The notes below the pieces were generated by a model, which searched no databases, had not been told where the DNA came from, and worked only from the letters and a program-made list of their open reading frames with translations. A stretch of 64,000 bases of DNA, from NCBI RefSeq assembly GCF_902459665.1, contig NZ_CABPSL010000021.1:20564-84563 (forward strand). The letters run 5' to 3'. Positions 1 through 7,993 of the stretch are shown in pieces; the first letter of the stretch is position 1; each line of letters opens with the position of its first letter. This stretch comes from Pandoraea cepalis. Its GTDB lineage: Bacteria; Pseudomonadota; Gammaproteobacteria; Burkholderiales; Burkholderiaceae. A program made the translations under genes and the position numbers.

Positions 1-1088
1 TCACGTCGACCCAGCGCGTTGTACACCCGCAGGATCGCCTCGACGAAACGCAACAGATCCGCTTCGGGCAACCACTCGCGCACAAGCGTGCCGACGATCG
101 GCGTGCGTCCCAAGCCACCGCCCGCGTAGATCTGGAATCCCACTTCGCCACGATCGTTGGTACGCGCCAGAATGCCAATGTCGTGAAAGCGCACGGCGGC
201 ACGGTCGGCCTGGCCACCCGTGATCGCGATCTTGAACTTGCGCGGCAGATAGGTGAATTCCGGATGGTCGGTCGACCATTGACGCAAGATCTCGGCATAC
301 ACGCGCGGGTCGAGGACTTCGTCCTTCGCGGCGCCGGCGAACTGGTCGGTCGTCACGTTGCGAATGCAGTTGCCGCTCGTCTGGATGGCGTGCAGGTCCA
401 CGTCGGCCAACGCCGACAGGATTTCGGGCGAGTCGGAGAGCGTCGGCCAGTTGAACTGAAGGTTCTGGCGCGTGGTGAAGTGGCCGTAGCCCTTGTCGTA
501 GCGGGTCGCCACATAGGCGAGCTGACGCATCTGAATGCCGCTCAGCGTTCCGTACGGAATGGCAACGCGCAACATGTAACCGTGCAGTTGCAGGTACAGG
601 CCGTTCATCAGGCGATAGACCTTGAAATCGTCTTCGCTGAGCTCGCCGGACAGACGTCGCGCCACCTTCTGACCGAACTCGTTGGCGCGGTCCTTGAGGA
701 ACTCGCGCTCGGACGGGTCATAGCGATAGATGCCGGCGTGCTCCGGGGCAACGGTCAATGCCGGCGCATGCGCCAGCGCCGTCGGCTCACCGCCCTGCTC
801 GGCCTGCTTGCCCAAATCTTCACGCACCGACGGCCCGCGCGAGCGCAGTTGTTCCCGGAAATCTTCCGGCACCGGGCCGGCGTCGCTCAGTTGCGCCGGG
901 CGCGGCATGGGATCGACGATCAGATTGGCGGCCAGCGCGCTTTTCGCAGCCGCTTGCGCCGGCTCGAGTTCCTGCGCGTCGAACACGTGTGCCTGCGCCA
1001 GGTCATCGACCCAGTTATGCTGCTTGTCCAGCCAAACGACCAGGCCGTCTTGCAGCCGGTTTGCCGAAATCAGATTGCCTGCATTCAT
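1..1088 (-). CDS. cysI: Sulfite/nitrite reductase hemoprotein, N-terminal DUF2849 fusion, 3' end outside window
   Basis: Reduces sulfite to sulfide (assimilatory sulfate reduction) as the siroheme/[4Fe-4S] subunit. The frame is open from the ATG at 1088 to the window edge, giving the first 362 residues. Residues about 1-60 (starting MNAGNLISANRLQDG) look like a DUF2849 domain. A linker of about 70 residues follows, and the reductase part begins near residue 125 (IYRYDPSEREFLKDR). Conserved reductase signatures are visible: LNGLYLQLHGYMLR-like sequence, YGHFTTRQNLQFNW and IQTSGNCIRNVTTD. The siroheme/Fe-S cysteines expected in the C-terminal half lie outside the window. In many proteobacteria DUF2849 is a separate small protein encoded next to cysI; here both are read in one frame without interruption. 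The frame was checked codon by codon across the linker. Confidence 0.93.
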   Translation of the reverse strand, partial: MNAGNLISANRLQDGLVVWLDKQHNWVDDLAQAHVFDAQELEPAQAAAKSALAANLIVDPMPRPAQLSDAGPVPEDFREQLRSRGPSVREDLGKQAEQGGEPTALAHAPALTVAPEHAGIYRYDPSEREFLKDRANEFGQKVARRLSGELSEDDFKVYRLMNGLYLQLHGYMLRVAIPYGTLSGIQMRQLAYVATRYDKGYGHFTTRQNLQFNWPTLSDSPEILSALADVDLHAIQTSGNCIRNVTTDQFAGAAKDEVLDPRVYAEILRQWSTDHPEFTYLPRKFKIAITGGQADRAAVRFHDIGILARTNDRGEVGFQIYAGGGLGRTPIVGTLVREWLPEADLLRFVEAILRVYNALGRR

Positions 1089-1308
1089 TCAACGCTCTCA
1101 ATGCTTGTCATCATTTGGTCGCAACTCGCGATTCGACCCGCAGGCTATCAAGACGCGCGCGAAGATACGACCATTTACTAGTTATGTAGACATTACGGGA
1201 TGTTGTTTGGACTCGGCCGCCCCGCCGGCCCTGACCGGGCCGACGACAGCCCGCCTAGGCATGCACGCCCCCAAGGGCCAAGGGCGCTGGAATGACTTCA
1301 AAAATACA

Positions 1309-1324
1309 CTGTATTTTTATACAG
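1309..1324. promoter_or_regulatory. LexA (SOS) box
   Basis: The 16-mer CTGTATTTTTATACAG fits the CTGT-N8-ACAG SOS box of the E. coli/betaproteobacterial type exactly. The flanks (CA before, TA after) extend the match to the 20-bp consensus. It lies 47 bp before the ATG of the 81-residue gene at 1372 and 220 bp before the divergent cysI start, so the small gene is the likely target. Confidence 0.8.
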
Positions 1325-1371
1325 TACTCATGCTACATTTCCGATCATGCCATTTCATCGTGAGTGACACC

Positions 1372-1617
1372 ATGAGCGACGCCAAATCCATCAAGTTCAT
1401 CGTCGTGCCCTATCGCAAGAACAAAGACGGCGTCTTGCAGCCCGGCGAGTTGCGCCAGGCGAGCACCGAATTCGGCGCCGTGCGCATCGCGCAATCGATG
1501 GCCTCCGGTTTCGCGGGCATCGCCGCCTACGAAGTGCTGGTCGACGAAGAAGACGGCACGATGGATGCACCGCGCGTGCTTTTCCAGGACGGGGCCATTC
1601 CCGCCATGGCCGACTGA
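1372..1617 (+). CDS. Small conserved hypothetical protein, probable SOS-regulated
   Basis: 81-residue soluble protein of unknown function, starting MSDAKSIKFIVVPYRKNKDG. I recognise no domain and see no signal peptide, membrane segment or cysteine. It is acidic toward the C-terminus. A GTG 12 bases upstream is in frame (adding VSDT), and no strong Shine-Dalgarno sequence decides between the two; ATG is preferred. Third codon positions are GC-rich like the neighbours, which supports real coding. It stands alone between the divergent cysI and a convergent DUF1275 gene. The LexA box 47 bp upstream predicts repression by LexA and induction by DNA damage. That prediction is inference; the box itself is directly visible. 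Confidence 0.75.
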   Translation: MSDAKSIKFIVVPYRKNKDGVLQPGELRQASTEFGAVRIAQSMASGFAGIAAYEVLVDEEDGTMDAPRVLFQDGAIPAMAD

Positions 1618-1652
1618 GCGCTGACTGGCGTCAGGGTTCGGTGGTGCAGGGT

Positions 1653-2402
1653 TCAGTGGGGACTTCTTGCGAGATCGTCGAGCAGCGGCACGATGGCCAG
1701 CACGATCAGTATCCCTGCGAGCGGAACCGTCGCGACGAAGCCGAGGTGCTTGAAACCCAGCGCCCCGGCCAGCCCGCCCAGGAAGAACATGCCCAGCAAC
1801 GCGCACAGCAAACGCAGCTTCTGGTGGTCCCCGGCCACGCGCGGCAGATGACGCGCCACCCCGGGCCGATTCCAGTAGCTCATTTTGCCCAGTTCGATGC
1901 CGATGTCCGTGACCAGACCGGTAACGTGTGTCGTGCGAATCTCGGCCCGGGAGATCTTGGTGATGATGGCATTCTGCAGCCCCATCACGTAACACAGCAA
2001 CCCGACGGTGCCCGGCACGTATAACAGCCGCCGATTTTCAAGATTGGCCCCCATCACGCCGAACGCCAGCAGGAGCAACGCTTCGAGCATGAGCGGTACC
2101 GCATATTCGCTGTGCGTCTGATGGCGCCGCCCCCAATGAATGAGGATGGACGAGGTTGCGGCACCGAGCAGGAACGCCAGCAAGGCGCTGAATCCGGCCA
2201 ATACGAGCACGAGCTGCCCGAGCGCCAGATTGTCGGAGAGCGAGGCGACAATGCCCGACATGTGCGACGTGTACTGACCGACGGCAAGAAAGCCGCCCGC
2301 GTTGGCGCCGCCCGCCACGAAAGCCAGCGAGCAGCCCAGACGCCGGTTCGCGGCATCGGTGCGCACCGGCTGGGTGAATCCACGTAGAAATTTGATCGGC
2401 AT
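1653..2402 (-). CDS. DUF1275 (YoaK) family membrane protein
   Basis: 249-residue inner-membrane protein of the DUF1275 family, whose function is not established. The family pattern is visible: a conserved N-terminal GGANAGGFLAVGQYTSHMSG block followed by hydrophobic segments, and TTHVTGLVTDIGIELG around residue 165. About six membrane segments can be picked out (near 25-45, 60-82, 100-120, 130-150, 195-215 and 225-243). It starts at an ATG at 2402, divergent from the BLUF gene with about 110 bp between. The 3' end converges with the SOS-box gene, with only 35 bp between the two stop codons. No operon partner is seen. Confidence 0.88.
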   Translation of the reverse strand: MPIKFLRGFTQPVRTDAANRRLGCSLAFVAGGANAGGFLAVGQYTSHMSGIVASLSDNLALGQLVLVLAGFSALLAFLLGAATSSILIHWGRRHQTHSEYAVPLMLEALLLLAFGVMGANLENRRLLYVPGTVGLLCYVMGLQNAIITKISRAEIRTTHVTGLVTDIGIELGKMSYWNRPGVARHLPRVAGDHQKLRLLCALLGMFFLGGLAGALGFKHLGFVATVPLAGILIVLAIVPLLDDLARSPH

Positions 2403-2512
2403 GACGCGTGAGTCTCAGGCTTCGCACATGCGGTATTCTAATGCGCGTTGACGCAGCGTCCACGCCAATATCGCGCGCCGACGCCCAGCCTGTATGACGG
2501 AGACAACGAAGC

Positions 2513-2908
2513 ATGATCGAGTGTTACGCGTACTTGAGCCGAGCCTTGCCCGATCTCGATCTGCGCGAGCTCGCCAAGATCATCGCCAACTCACGCGGGT
2601 TCAACGCCACCTACGGCATCACCGGCGTGCTGCTCTACGATGGCACGATGTTCTATCAATACATCGAAGGACCGAGCGAACCGCTTGCCGATGCACGCCA
2701 GCGCATCGAGGCATCGCGTCACCATCGTGACGTCCAGGTGTTGCTCGATGGCACACCGCACACGCCCGGCGCATTTCCGACGTGGAGCCTGGGCTACCTG
2801 ATGCTCGACCAGCCCGCCCACGCGCTGCAGGCCCTGATGATCCCCGCCGACCACGCCGACCTTGTCGGCGCCTTTGCCGCACTCGCTGCCAAGTCAGACG
2901 CGATGTGA
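2513..2908 (+). CDS. BLUF-domain blue-light photoreceptor, single domain
   Basis: 131-residue protein consisting almost wholly of a BLUF domain, which binds FAD and senses blue light by rearranging hydrogen bonds around the flavin. Residues needed for photochemistry are visible by alignment to known BLUF proteins: Tyr7 (AYLSRA), Asn31 (FNATYGITG), Gln49 (FYQYIEG) and Trp91 (FPTWSLGY). There is no attached EAL, cyclase or DNA-binding domain, so the output must come from a partner or from the short helical C-terminal tail. GGAG lies about 11 bases before the ATG and supports the start. Light sensing through c-di-GMP is common for BLUF proteins, and c-di-GMP enzymes occur 14-26 kb downstream. 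A link to them is only a possibility. Confidence 0.92.
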   Translation: MIECYAYLSRALPDLDLRELAKIIANSRGFNATYGITGVLLYDGTMFYQYIEGPSEPLADARQRIEASRHHRDVQVLLDGTPHTPGAFPTWSLGYLMLDQPAHALQALMIPADHADLVGAFAALAAKSDAM

Positions 2909-2928
2909 CCCATCTGGCACCCGAGCAA

Positions 2929-3015
2929 AAAACGCCGGGCGCCCTGATGCCCCCCCCCAAGCGTCAGACATCCGTCCAACTTTCGGGGTGCCTTTCATGA
3001 GCGGCCCGGCGTTTT
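2929..3015. terminator. 12-bp inverted repeat between convergent genes, possible bidirectional terminator
   Basis: AAAACGCCGGGC at 2929-2940 is mirrored exactly by GCCCGGCGTTTT at 3004-3015, with a 63-nt spacer. Each arm ends in a T-run on the strand where it would be the 3' arm. The pair lies between the BLUF gene (ends 2908) and the ABC operon (ends 3065). The loop is unusually long for an intrinsic terminator. Confidence 0.45.
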
Positions 3016-3064
3016 CCGTCTTTCCGGCGCATGCTGGACATGCGCCAGGGTCACGGCATCGAGA

Positions 3065-4111
3065 TTACTGCTCGATCTGACGGTTCCAGCGCTGATCCCA
3101 CTGGGCGCGACGCTGATTGATGGCGTCCCAATCCACGGTCGTGATGTTCTTCACCAGTTCGTCGATCTTGCCCAGACGCTTCTGCATCGCGGGCGGCACG
3201 GTGGCGTGCGGATTGGTCGGGATGTACGCACCCGCCGCGGCGGCAAGCGTCTGCCCCTTGGCCGAGAGCAGGAATTGCGCAAGCTTCTGCGCCATGGCGT
3301 TATCCGGGCTGTTCTTCACGACACACAGGTCGACCAGCAACTGCACGGCACCTTCCTTGGGGGCCACGTACGCCACCGGAATGCCCTTGTCCTGCAGCTC
3401 GCTCACGGCCGTCGGCGTCAGCGGGAAGATCGCGGCTTCGCCGGTCTGGATCATTTCCGAGAGCTTGGCCGAATTCGGAATGTACTCGACGACATTCGGG
3501 CCCACGGTGGTCGCCCACTTGCTGAAGCCCGGCTCGACGTTGGTCTCGCTACCGCCCCAGATGCGGTTCAGGGCCAGGAAACCATGCAAGCCGAACGTGC
3601 TGCTCGACGCCGACTGGAACACCACCTTGCCCTTGTACTTGGGATCGGCGAAATCGCTCCACGACGTCGGCGCGGCCCAGCCCTTTTCCTTGAAGATCTT
3701 GGTGTTGTAGCCGATACCGGTCATGCCCAGCTGCACGCCAGCGGCCATGTCGTCCTTCACGCGCGCGAACGGGTACAGCTCCTTGAGCGTGGGCGAATCG
3801 TCGAGCTTCTGGCACACCCCCATGCTGATCGCGCGCGCCATCACGCCATCGTCCAGGAACACCACGTGCATCTGCGGGCTGTTTCGATTCGCGAGCAGCT
3901 TGGCCAGCACGTCGGACGACGTTCCCGGCACCACCACGACCTTCACATTGTTGGCCTTTTCGAACTCGGGGAAGACCTGCGTCGTATAGGCCTTTTCCAT
4001 CGAGCCGCCATTCATGCCGACGTACAACGTTTTGGACTGCGACCAGGCCGCGCTGCTCGCGCCCAATGCCAGCGCCGCAGCGCACATGACGACCTTTCGG
4101 GATAGCTTCAT
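3065..4111 (-). CDS. ABC transporter periplasmic substrate-binding protein (PotD-like)
   Basis: 348-residue solute-binding protein, last gene of the leftward operon 9992-3065. It has a clear Sec signal peptide (about residues 1-24, MKLSRKVVMCAAALALGASS followed by AWSQ). The mature part begins KTLYVGMNGGSMEKAY, a fold typical of the spermidine/putrescine-type binding proteins. The start at 4111 is fixed by AAGGAG 7 bases upstream; the frame stays open further upstream, but no better start is seen there. It presumably delivers the substrate to the permeases at 7156-8899. The true ligand cannot be read from sequence; this family also binds iron(III), thiamine, phosphonates and opines. About 80 bp separate it from the upstream oxidoreductase gene. 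Confidence 0.9.
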   Translation of the reverse strand: MKLSRKVVMCAAALALGASSAAWSQSKTLYVGMNGGSMEKAYTTQVFPEFEKANNVKVVVVPGTSSDVLAKLLANRNSPQMHVVFLDDGVMARAISMGVCQKLDDSPTLKELYPFARVKDDMAAGVQLGMTGIGYNTKIFKEKGWAAPTSWSDFADPKYKGKVVFQSASSSTFGLHGFLALNRIWGGSETNVEPGFSKWATTVGPNVVEYIPNSAKLSEMIQTGEAAIFPLTPTAVSELQDKGIPVAYVAPKEGAVQLLVDLCVVKNSPDNAMAQKLAQFLLSAKGQTLAAAAGAYIPTNPHATVPPAMQKRLGKIDELVKNITTVDWDAINQRRAQWDQRWNRQIEQ

Positions 4112-4190
4112 CGTGGTTCTCCTTGTGTTTCCTGGGTGTGAGGAAGGTAGTGTTGTGACGAACTCGGGACGTACGGGATGCATTTGCCGA

Positions 4191-5327
4191 TCACGCGTCG
4201 GTCGTGACCGGCGCGAACCGGTCGACGGCAAACGCCTCGATCGGTGTCGCCGTCTCGCCGTGCGTGACCAGATCCGCCAGCACTTCGCCTACGCCAGGGG
4301 CCAGCAGAAAGCCGCCCCCCGAGAAGCCGAAGGCATGCACCAGATGCGGCGTGGTGCGACTCATGCCGATGATCGGATTGTTATCGGGCGTCTCGCCCTC
4401 CACGCCGCTCCAAGTGCGAATGAGCAACGCATGGCGCAGCGCCGGCAGCAATGCACAGGCCTCGCGCATCACGGCGCGCGTGGTATCGGCCGACGGCTGG
4501 GCGTACTCGCCGTCGCCGGTGCCGCGTCCGCCGCCGATCACACAGTTGCCGCGCTCGACTTGCCGCGCATACACGCCGCCGCCGTACACGCCGAGGTTAT
4601 GGCCAATGAACTTCGGCAGCGGTTCGGTGACCCACATGTTCGGATAGATGGCATGCATCGGCACCCGCTCGCCGAACGTGCCCGCGATGTGATTCGCCCA
4701 CGCGCCGGAGGTATTGAGCAGCCAGTCGGCGCTCACGTGCAATGGCTCGCCGTCGACTGGCTTTGCCGCGAGCTGGAAGCGCACGCCATCGTGCGCCACC
4801 GAGGTGATCGGCGTACGTTCGCGCACGTGCGCGCCGAGCGCGCGGGCGGCGCGCGCAAACGCGGGCGATACGAGACGCGGGTTCGCGTGGCCGTCGCTCA
4901 GACACAGCGAGCCGCCGACGGCGCCGTCGCCCAGCCACGGAAAACGCTCGCGAAACGCCGCCCCACGCAGCACGGTCGAGGCAAGACCGTAGCGGCTGGC
5001 CATGGCCGACCAGGCGTCGAGCGGTTCGAGATCGCTCTCGCGACGAGCGAGACGCAAGTGTCCCGAGCGCACGAATTCGCCATCGATCCCGATCAATTCG
5101 GGGAGGCGATCCCATAGCTTGCGCGCGCGCATGGCGAGCGGCAGTTGTTCTTCCGGGCGGCCCTGGCAGCGCACGCCGCCGTAGTTCACGCCGCTGGCCT
5201 GCGCGCCGCAATAACGCCGCTCGAACAACGCCACACGCAAACCACGCTCGGCCAGCGCACGCGCCGCCGAGGCGCCGACCAGCCCACCACCGGCGACGAC
5301 AACGTCGTAATGCAGGGTCTCACTCAT
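4191..5327 (-). CDS. FAD-dependent amine/amino-acid oxidoreductase subunit (OoxB/HcnC-like)
   Basis: 378-residue flavoprotein of the DAO/glycine oxidase family. The N-terminal dinucleotide motif is at residues 8-18 (DVVVAGGGLVG), and a C-terminal HAFGFSGGGFLLAPGVGE block binds the flavin. It is the catalytic-type subunit of a three-gene set with the two genes directly upstream, the arrangement known from octopine/nopaline oxidase, HCN synthase (HcnABC) and heterotrimeric D-hydroxyproline or proline dehydrogenases. It therefore probably oxidises a C-N bond of an amino acid or opine imported by the linked ABC system. The ATG at 5327 overlaps the upstream gene by 8 bases, implying translational coupling. 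The exact substrate is unknown. Confidence 0.87.
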   Translation of the reverse strand: MSETLHYDVVVAGGGLVGASAARALAERGLRVALFERRYCGAQASGVNYGGVRCQGRPEEQLPLAMRARKLWDRLPELIGIDGEFVRSGHLRLARRESDLEPLDAWSAMASRYGLASTVLRGAAFRERFPWLGDGAVGGSLCLSDGHANPRLVSPAFARAARALGAHVRERTPITSVAHDGVRFQLAAKPVDGEPLHVSADWLLNTSGAWANHIAGTFGERVPMHAIYPNMWVTEPLPKFIGHNLGVYGGGVYARQVERGNCVIGGGRGTGDGEYAQPSADTTRAVMREACALLPALRHALLIRTWSGVEGETPDNNPIIGMSRTTPHLVHAFGFSGGGFLLAPGVGEVLADLVTHGETATPIEAFAVDRFAPVTTDA

Positions 5328-6744
5328 CGCGCGCCTCCTCGGGAATGGCCGCAACGTTTTCATCGAACAACATCGGCGCGATCGGAATCGGTTTGATCGG
5401 GGCCTGCGCCCGCAGACGCCCCGCTTGTGCCAGCGTCTGGCCGCTCTCGCGCGCGAGCAGATGGCAGGCCGCCTCACCGCACATGCGGCCCTGGCAGCGT
5501 CCCATGCCGACACGCGTGAGCGCCTTGAGCCGATTGATGTCGGTCACACCGTCCTCCCGCACGCAGTCGCGCAGCGTGCGCGCATCGACTTCCTCGCATC
5601 GACACACGATCATGTCGTCAGGCCAACGCGCCGACGGATCGTCGGGCGCCGCAAACGCCTGCTCGATCCCCACACGAAAGCGCCCAATGCTCGCGAGCTT
5701 GCGTTCGATGGCGTCGGCGTCGGGCGCGTCGGGCATTGCCGGGGCGGCGATGCCGAGATCCTCGAGCAAAGCAAGCGCCGCACGACGGCCGGCGAGTTCC
5801 GCCGCGTCGGCGCCGGCGATACCCGCGCCGTCTCCCGCCACATAGATGCCGGGTTGCGAACTGCGACCGGCGGCGTCGCGCTCAGGTAGCCAGCAACGAT
5901 TGAGGTCGTCGAAGACGAAACGGCACCCGGCCAAATCGGCCAGTTGTGTCTCGGGACGCAGGCCGAAGCCCAACCCCACGGCGCTACACGCCAACGTGTG
6001 TTCGCGGCCGTCGCGCCGCCAGCGAATCGCGCGCACCCCGGCGGCGCCGTCAATGCCGTCGAGCGCGACGCCATGCTCGATGCGCACCCCATGCGCGCGC
6101 AGCCATCCCACGTAATAGAGCCCCTTGGCGAGCGTGGCCGGCTGATTCAGCAGCCGCGGCGTGGCCTTGACCTGACCGGCAAACGCGCTCGTGTCGAGCA
6201 CCGCGGCCACGTTCGCGCCCGCTTTCGCGTACTGGTAGGCCACGAGATACAGCAACGGCCCCGTGCCCGCGAACACCACCTGCTCGCCAATCGCACACCC
6301 CTGTGCCTTGAGCGCGACTTGCGCGCCGCCCAGCGTGTACACGCCCGGCAGCGTCCAGCCCGGCAGCGGCAAGACGCGATCGGTCGCACCGCTGGCAATG
6401 ATCAAATGCGTGAACGGCACGGGTTTTTCCCGGCCGTCGTGGATCGTATGGAGCCGCGCCGGATCACAAGCCCACACGAGGGTCTCGGGTCGATAGTCGA
6501 CCTGAGGCAAGAGCGCGGCCATGGCGCCGTGGATGGCGTCGGCCTTGGCCGCTTCGAAGCCGTACAGCGCCTGCTTGGTCCGTGTGAAGCCCGCGCCGGC
6601 CGGCGGCTGTCGGTAGATCTGTCCGCCCCAGCGCATGTTTTCGTCGAGCACCACTGGACGCTGCCCCGCTGCCGCCAGCGTCTGCGCAGCGCGAATGCCC
6701 GCAGGACCGGCGCCGACGATCACGATCTCAGCGTGCTCAAACAT
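5320..6744 (-). CDS. FAD/NAD(P)-binding oxidoreductase with BFD-like [2Fe-2S] domain (OoxA/HcnB-like)
   Basis: 474-residue electron-transfer subunit of the three-part flavoenzyme. The first FAD motif is GAGPAG at residues 11-16, and a second nucleotide-binding region appears near 140-170 (VVFAGTGPLLYLVAYQYAKAG). The C-terminal BFD-like domain carries the cysteine set C381, C383, C417 and C422 (CRCEEV ... GMGRCQGRMC), which would bind a [2Fe-2S] cluster. The start at 6744 is chosen because GGAGG lies 5 bases upstream; an in-frame ATG at 6771 would run further into the previous gene. It overlaps the small ferredoxin-like gene upstream and the oxidase downstream by 8 bases each. It belongs with its two neighbours as alpha/beta/gamma subunits. 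Confidence 0.88.
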   Translation of the reverse strand: MFEHAEIVIVGAGPAGIRAAQTLAAAGQRPVVLDENMRWGGQIYRQPPAGAGFTRTKQALYGFEAAKADAIHGAMAALLPQVDYRPETLVWACDPARLHTIHDGREKPVPFTHLIIASGATDRVLPLPGWTLPGVYTLGGAQVALKAQGCAIGEQVVFAGTGPLLYLVAYQYAKAGANVAAVLDTSAFAGQVKATPRLLNQPATLAKGLYYVGWLRAHGVRIEHGVALDGIDGAAGVRAIRWRRDGREHTLACSAVGLGFGLRPETQLADLAGCRFVFDDLNRCWLPERDAAGRSSQPGIYVAGDGAGIAGADAAELAGRRAALALLEDLGIAAPAMPDAPDADAIERKLASIGRFRVGIEQAFAAPDDPSARWPDDMIVCRCEEVDARTLRDCVREDGVTDINRLKALTRVGMGRCQGRMCGEAACHLLARESGQTLAQAGRLRAQAPIKPIPIAPMLFDENVAAIPEEARDE

Positions 6745-7132
6745 GCGAGCCTCCGTGCGCTTCGTCGGCATCGGGCGCCCGCGTGAGAATCCGCATGCCG
6801 GCTTGCACCGGTGTCGAACAGGCGCGCAGACGCGTCAGTTGGGCATCGCCACCGGTGCCAGACGCCGTCTCGCAGCGCACCCAGCAATCCTGGCATGCAC
6901 CGATCAGGCAAAAACCGGCGCGCGGTGCGCCGCCGAATTCACTGATCCGGACATGGCGCTGGTGCATGAGGATGGCCGTGAGCAGCGTGTCGCCCGCGAG
7001 TGCCTGCACCGGGGCGCCGTCGAGATAGAAAGTGACGGGCGCGCGCGCCGTCTCGACCAGGCGCGCCAATTGCGGATGTCCGGGCGCGCAGGTGTCTTGC
7101 GACGCGCGGGAAGCATGGGAAGCGTGAGACAT
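6737..7132 (-). CDS. Small [2Fe-2S] ferredoxin-like subunit (HcnA/OoxX-like)
   Basis: 131-residue iron-sulfur subunit of the flavoenzyme complex. Residues about 32-120 form a plant-type ferredoxin-like fold with cysteines C75, C80, C83 and C105 (GFCLIGACQDCWVRC ... RACSTP) placed as in HcnA and the small subunit of heterotrimeric amino-acid dehydrogenases. It would accept electrons from the flavin subunits and pass them toward the respiratory chain. The N-terminal about 30 residues are Ala/Ser/His-rich and look unstructured. The start at 7132 lies 24 bp after the permease stop. The gene overlaps the downstream FAD/NAD subunit by 8 bases. Confidence 0.87.
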   Translation of the reverse strand: MSHASHASRASQDTCAPGHPQLARLVETARAPVTFYLDGAPVQALAGDTLLTAILMHQRHVRISEFGGAPRAGFCLIGACQDCWVRCETASGTGGDAQLTRLRACSTPVQAGMRILTRAPDADEAHGGSHV

Positions 7133-7155
7133 GAGATTCTTCTTGGAGCGCACGT

Positions 7156-7950
7156 TCAATGCTGACCGATCAGGATGCGGTTCAGGCCGTAGACACGGTC
7201 GAGCAGCAACATCGCGCCCAGCGTCACTGCAATGACGAGCGCGGAAACGGACGCCATCATCGGATCGATCGACTCGGTCGCATACATGTACATGCGCACG
7301 GGGAGCGTGACCGTCTGCGGCGAGGTGATGAAGACGGACATCGTCAGCTCGTCGAAGCTGTTGATGAAGGCAAGTAGCCAGCCGCCGGTAATGCCCGGCA
7401 GGATCATCGGCATGGTCACACGGCGGAAGGTCGTCCATGCGCCCGCGCCGAGCGACGCTGCCGCATGCTCGACACTGCGGTCGAGTCCGCTGATCGACGC
7501 CAGCACGAGGCGCATGATGAACGGCGTCACGACGATCATGTGCGCGAAGGTCAGCGCCGCGAACGAGCCGCTCACGCCCAGCATGGCGAAGAAGCGCAGC
7601 AGCGCAATGCCGAGCACGAGGCCCGGAATCACCAGCGGCGACAGCAGCAAACCGTTGAGGAAGTTGCGTCCCGGAAAGCGCGCGCGGCCGATGGCCAGGG
7701 CGGCGGGCAACGCAATCGCCAGCGAGAGCGTTGCCGACAGGAACGCCAGCTTCAGGCTCGTGAAGAACGACGCGATGAAGTCGGGGTAGTCGAGAATCGC
7801 GCGGAACCAGCGCAGCGACACGCCGCGCGTGGGCAGCGAGAGCGTTTGCTCGGGCGTGAACGCGACCAGCACGACGATGATCATCGGCGCGAGGACGAAG
7901 AGAATGACGAGCGTATGGAACGCGAGCGCCAGGGGGCTGTTTTTACGCAT
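7156..7950 (-). CDS. ABC transporter permease (PotC-like)
   Basis: 264-residue inner-membrane permease of the BPD transporter family, second of two permeases in the operon. It shows six hydrophobic segments, beginning with LALAFHTLVILFVLAPMIIV. The cytoplasmic EAA loop reads EHAAASLGAGAWTTFRRVTMP (about residues 160-181), which contacts the ATPase. The spacing suits PotC of the spermidine/putrescine system. It pairs with the 301-residue permease 43 bp upstream and precedes the ferredoxin-like subunit by 24 bp, which places the importer and enzyme genes in one transcript. Confidence 0.9.
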   Translation of the reverse strand: MRKNSPLALAFHTLVILFVLAPMIIVVLVAFTPEQTLSLPTRGVSLRWFRAILDYPDFIASFFTSLKLAFLSATLSLAIALPAALAIGRARFPGRNFLNGLLLSPLVIPGLVLGIALLRFFAMLGVSGSFAALTFAHMIVVTPFIMRLVLASISGLDRSVEHAAASLGAGAWTTFRRVTMPMILPGITGGWLLAFINSFDELTMSVFITSPQTVTLPVRMYMYATESIDPMMASVSALVIAVTLGAMLLLDRVYGLNRILIGQH

Positions 7951-7993
7951 GATGGCGAGTGGGTTCTGTTCTGCGGGAGACCGTGTCCTGGCC

